Origin: an uncultured Christensenella sp.
Lineage (GTDB): Bacteria > Bacillota > Clostridia > Christensenellales > UBA3700
DNA length: 5,130 nt
Direction: 5' to 3'
NCBI GenBank assembly: GCA_910576875.1
Contig: CAJTKI010000083.1
Span: forward strand, 1-5,130
The notes beneath the pieces are model-generated. The model made no database searches and was not told the DNA's origin. It saw nothing but the letters and a program-made list of their open reading frames with translations. Both the position numbers and the translations under genes were made by a program. This document shows positions 3,564 to 5,130 of this stretch, one piece after another (position 1 is the first letter of the stretch; the number at the start of each line of letters is the position of its first letter).

Positions 3564-5130
3564 ATGGAGAGACGAAAGAGGATCGCTTTTGTCGGCAGAC
3601 GGATCGGGCTATGTCTGATCGTGCTGGCGTTGGCGTCGATCGTGTTGGGGAGCGTATCCGGATTGTACGCTCGTTCGACCGTATACGCCGAGCAGGCGCA
3701 GGCTGCGGACGATGTCGCGCAGGCGGAAGCGTCGGCGGACGGCGAAGCTGCGGACTATTCCGCATACACGGATCAGGTGCTGCCGGATACGTTTACGTTG
3801 AAGACGATCCGCAACTATGTGCCTTTGGAGTTGTTTAACCGCAGTCAATTGTATATTTACAACGGCAGAGAGTACGGATTTGTGATACACAGCCGCGCGG
3901 GGACGAACAACGTGTTGCTGTTCAAGGAGATACACGTTCCGCACGAGGACGGCAACGGCTATGACGTGGAGTTGCGCGTCGTGTATCAGGAGTCGTTCTT
4001 TTGGAGCGCCAATGTATTGACGTATGCGTACAGTCCGTTGAAGCTGTCGTTGACGGACATACGGATGACGGATTATATCATCGACGCCGATATGGGCAAC
4101 AACCTGTTCGCGCAAGACTACGACATGTCGCAGGACAACGGCGCGTATTTTGTACAGTCTCGGTATTCGGGCAGTTTTACGTATCTGGAAGGCAATCTCG
4201 GCGCGGACTTGTTAAAGACGGCAGTCAGCATCGCGTCGTGCTGTATCGGGGGGTCCTTTGGAAAAGCGATCGGTATGTTCATTACGGCATACGACGCGTC
4301 GAAGATGATCTACGATTATTCGACGGCGGACGGCGCAGAGAAATGGCAGACGCGTACGGAGATGGACAAGGCGTATGATTTACCTTTGACCAGACAGGGA
4401 CAGATCGACACCAACGGTTTTTTGTGTAAGAATCTGACCGTGGACATCGACGCCGATCGCAACGAGTTCTTGACGTACAAGTCCAAAAACGGCGACTTTG
4501 CAAGAGCCACGTTCCGCGTCGCGAACGAAAATCAAAATCAATATTATATCCACAACAACATTCAATTCGGCGTCAAGCTCTACAACGGCGCTTACACCCA
4601 AGAGATCGGCAACGGATCGATCACGAGCATCTTTGCCAACACCGGCATCGATTGCGCCGATTACGGCGAGATGATCAGGACGGAAGACGGGTTCGAGTTG
4701 TCGCGCCGTCAGTGGTTTACGCCGATGCTCAAAGACAATGCGGCGTTCCGATTTGCGCCGTCGCAAGCGGGTAGGTACCGTCTGGGGGTTGCGAGCGGAT
4801 ATACGGCGACGATCCCGGGCGAGACGTGCGACGCGCACGGCGTGTATACGTTGGACGCCAAGCCGTACGAAGTCGTCGTCGGCAAGGGCGGCTCGAGCGC
4901 CGCGCCGGCGCGCAGCAGGCTGTTGCCGTCGGATTTTGCGGATGCGGTCCCGACGTTTGTCAACGTCGGCGTCGAGCGCGCGCAGGAGTTGTACACGGAC
5001 GAAGCGTCCGATCTGTCGTCGGGCGTGGCGTACAGGATGCTTGCGTATACGGACGTTCGGCACGAGATCTTCCGCATGGATGCGATGCATCGGGTCGATC
5101 AGATCGAGATGTACATTGCGGACGATCGCC
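3564..5130 (+). CDS. Large secreted protein of unrecognised family (3' end outside window)
   Basis: The frame is open from the ATG to the window edge: 522 residues with no stop. The start is supported by GGGAGG 8 bases upstream and by a clear N-terminal export signal: basic MERRKR and RR, a hydrophobic core (about 14-34, LCLIVLALASIVLG), and signal peptidase-like sites after VYA (42) or AQA (47). An Ala/Asp/Glu-rich linker follows (about 44-70). The mature part is rich in Tyr, Asn, Asp and beta-prone stretches (about 77-210), then has a Gly/Ala-rich hydrophobic segment (about 213-245) with adjacent C226-C227 and G229/G230, G233 and G237. It continues as a mixed region with the stretch FRFAPSQAGRYRLGV (395-409), which resembles the F-x-F-x-P-x-x-x-G-x-Y motif of extracellular beta-sandwich (PPC-like) domains. 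I recognise no catalytic motif and assign no function. The gene has its own promoter and is not in an operon with the preceding one. CTA at 3609 and TTA at 4212 and 4380 are codons that the other two nearly complete genes essentially avoid. Confidence 0.88.
   Translation, partial: MERRKRIAFVGRRIGLCLIVLALASIVLGSVSGLYARSTVYAEQAQAADDVAQAEASADGEAADYSAYTDQVLPDTFTLKTIRNYVPLELFNRSQLYIYNGREYGFVIHSRAGTNNVLLFKEIHVPHEDGNGYDVELRVVYQESFFWSANVLTYAYSPLKLSLTDIRMTDYIIDADMGNNLFAQDYDMSQDNGAYFVQSRYSGSFTYLEGNLGADLLKTAVSIASCCIGGSFGKAIGMFITAYDASKMIYDYSTADGAEKWQTRTEMDKAYDLPLTRQGQIDTNGFLCKNLTVDIDADRNEFLTYKSKNGDFARATFRVANENQNQYYIHNNIQFGVKLYNGAYTQEIGNGSITSIFANTGIDCADYGEMIRTEDGFELSRRQWFTPMLKDNAAFRFAPSQAGRYRLGVASGYTATIPGETCDAHGVYTLDAKPYEVVVGKGGSSAAPARSRLLPSDFADAVPTFVNVGVERAQELYTDEASDLSSGVAYRMLAYTDVRHEIFRMDAMHRVDQIEMYIADDR

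Noticed and set aside
1..5130. CRISPR arrays, insertion sequences, toxin-antitoxin pairs or known defence genes
   Set aside because: No regularly spaced repeats, transposase motifs or terminal inverted repeats, and no small gene pairs of this kind were seen on either strand.

Overview
The window looks like ordinary chromosome from a fairly GC-rich bacterium. I infer a Bacillota/Clostridia-type gut or sediment anaerobe. Reasons: strong AGGGG/GGGAGG ribosome binding sites, sigma-A-like TTGAC(A/T) and TATAAT-like promoter boxes, an encoded CCA on the tRNA gene, hairpin-plus-T-tract terminators, and a glycoside hydrolase family 35 (GH35) beta-galactosidase. The taxonomic guess is an inference and is not secure below phylum. 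All genes lie on the + strand. I see no CRISPR array, insertion sequence, phage gene or toxin-antitoxin pair.

Layout. (1) 1-802: the 3' end of a GH35 beta-galactosidase overlaps by 4 bases a RimJ/RimL-type GNAT acetyltransferase, so the two are probably translationally coupled. (2) 821-979: a stand-alone tRNA-Gly(CCC) unit with its own promoter, encoded CCA and a strong terminator. (3) 1090-3322: a monocistronic unit for a membrane-anchored 707-residue protein. It joins a transthyretin-like N-terminal domain and a calcineurin-like metallophosphoesterase domain to a C-terminal PQQ/BamB-type beta-propeller of seven to eight blades. Promoter and terminator are both clear. (4) 3375-5130: a further promoter, a leader of about 135 nt, and a large secreted protein of unrecognised family whose 3' end lies outside the window.

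The most interesting items are the phosphoesterase-propeller fusion, which also has an altered D-x-E metal-site motif, and the unrecognised secreted protein with an internal Gly/Ala/Cys-rich hydrophobic segment. All three promoters also carry operator-like symmetry: a bulged 21-base palindrome within the tRNA promoter, an 18-base near-perfect palindrome over the phosphoesterase promoter, and a 13-base palindrome just upstream of the last promoter. I do not see a clear new multi-gene system. The two extracytoplasmic proteins are neighbours but a terminator and a new promoter separate them, so a shared role is only a possibility.
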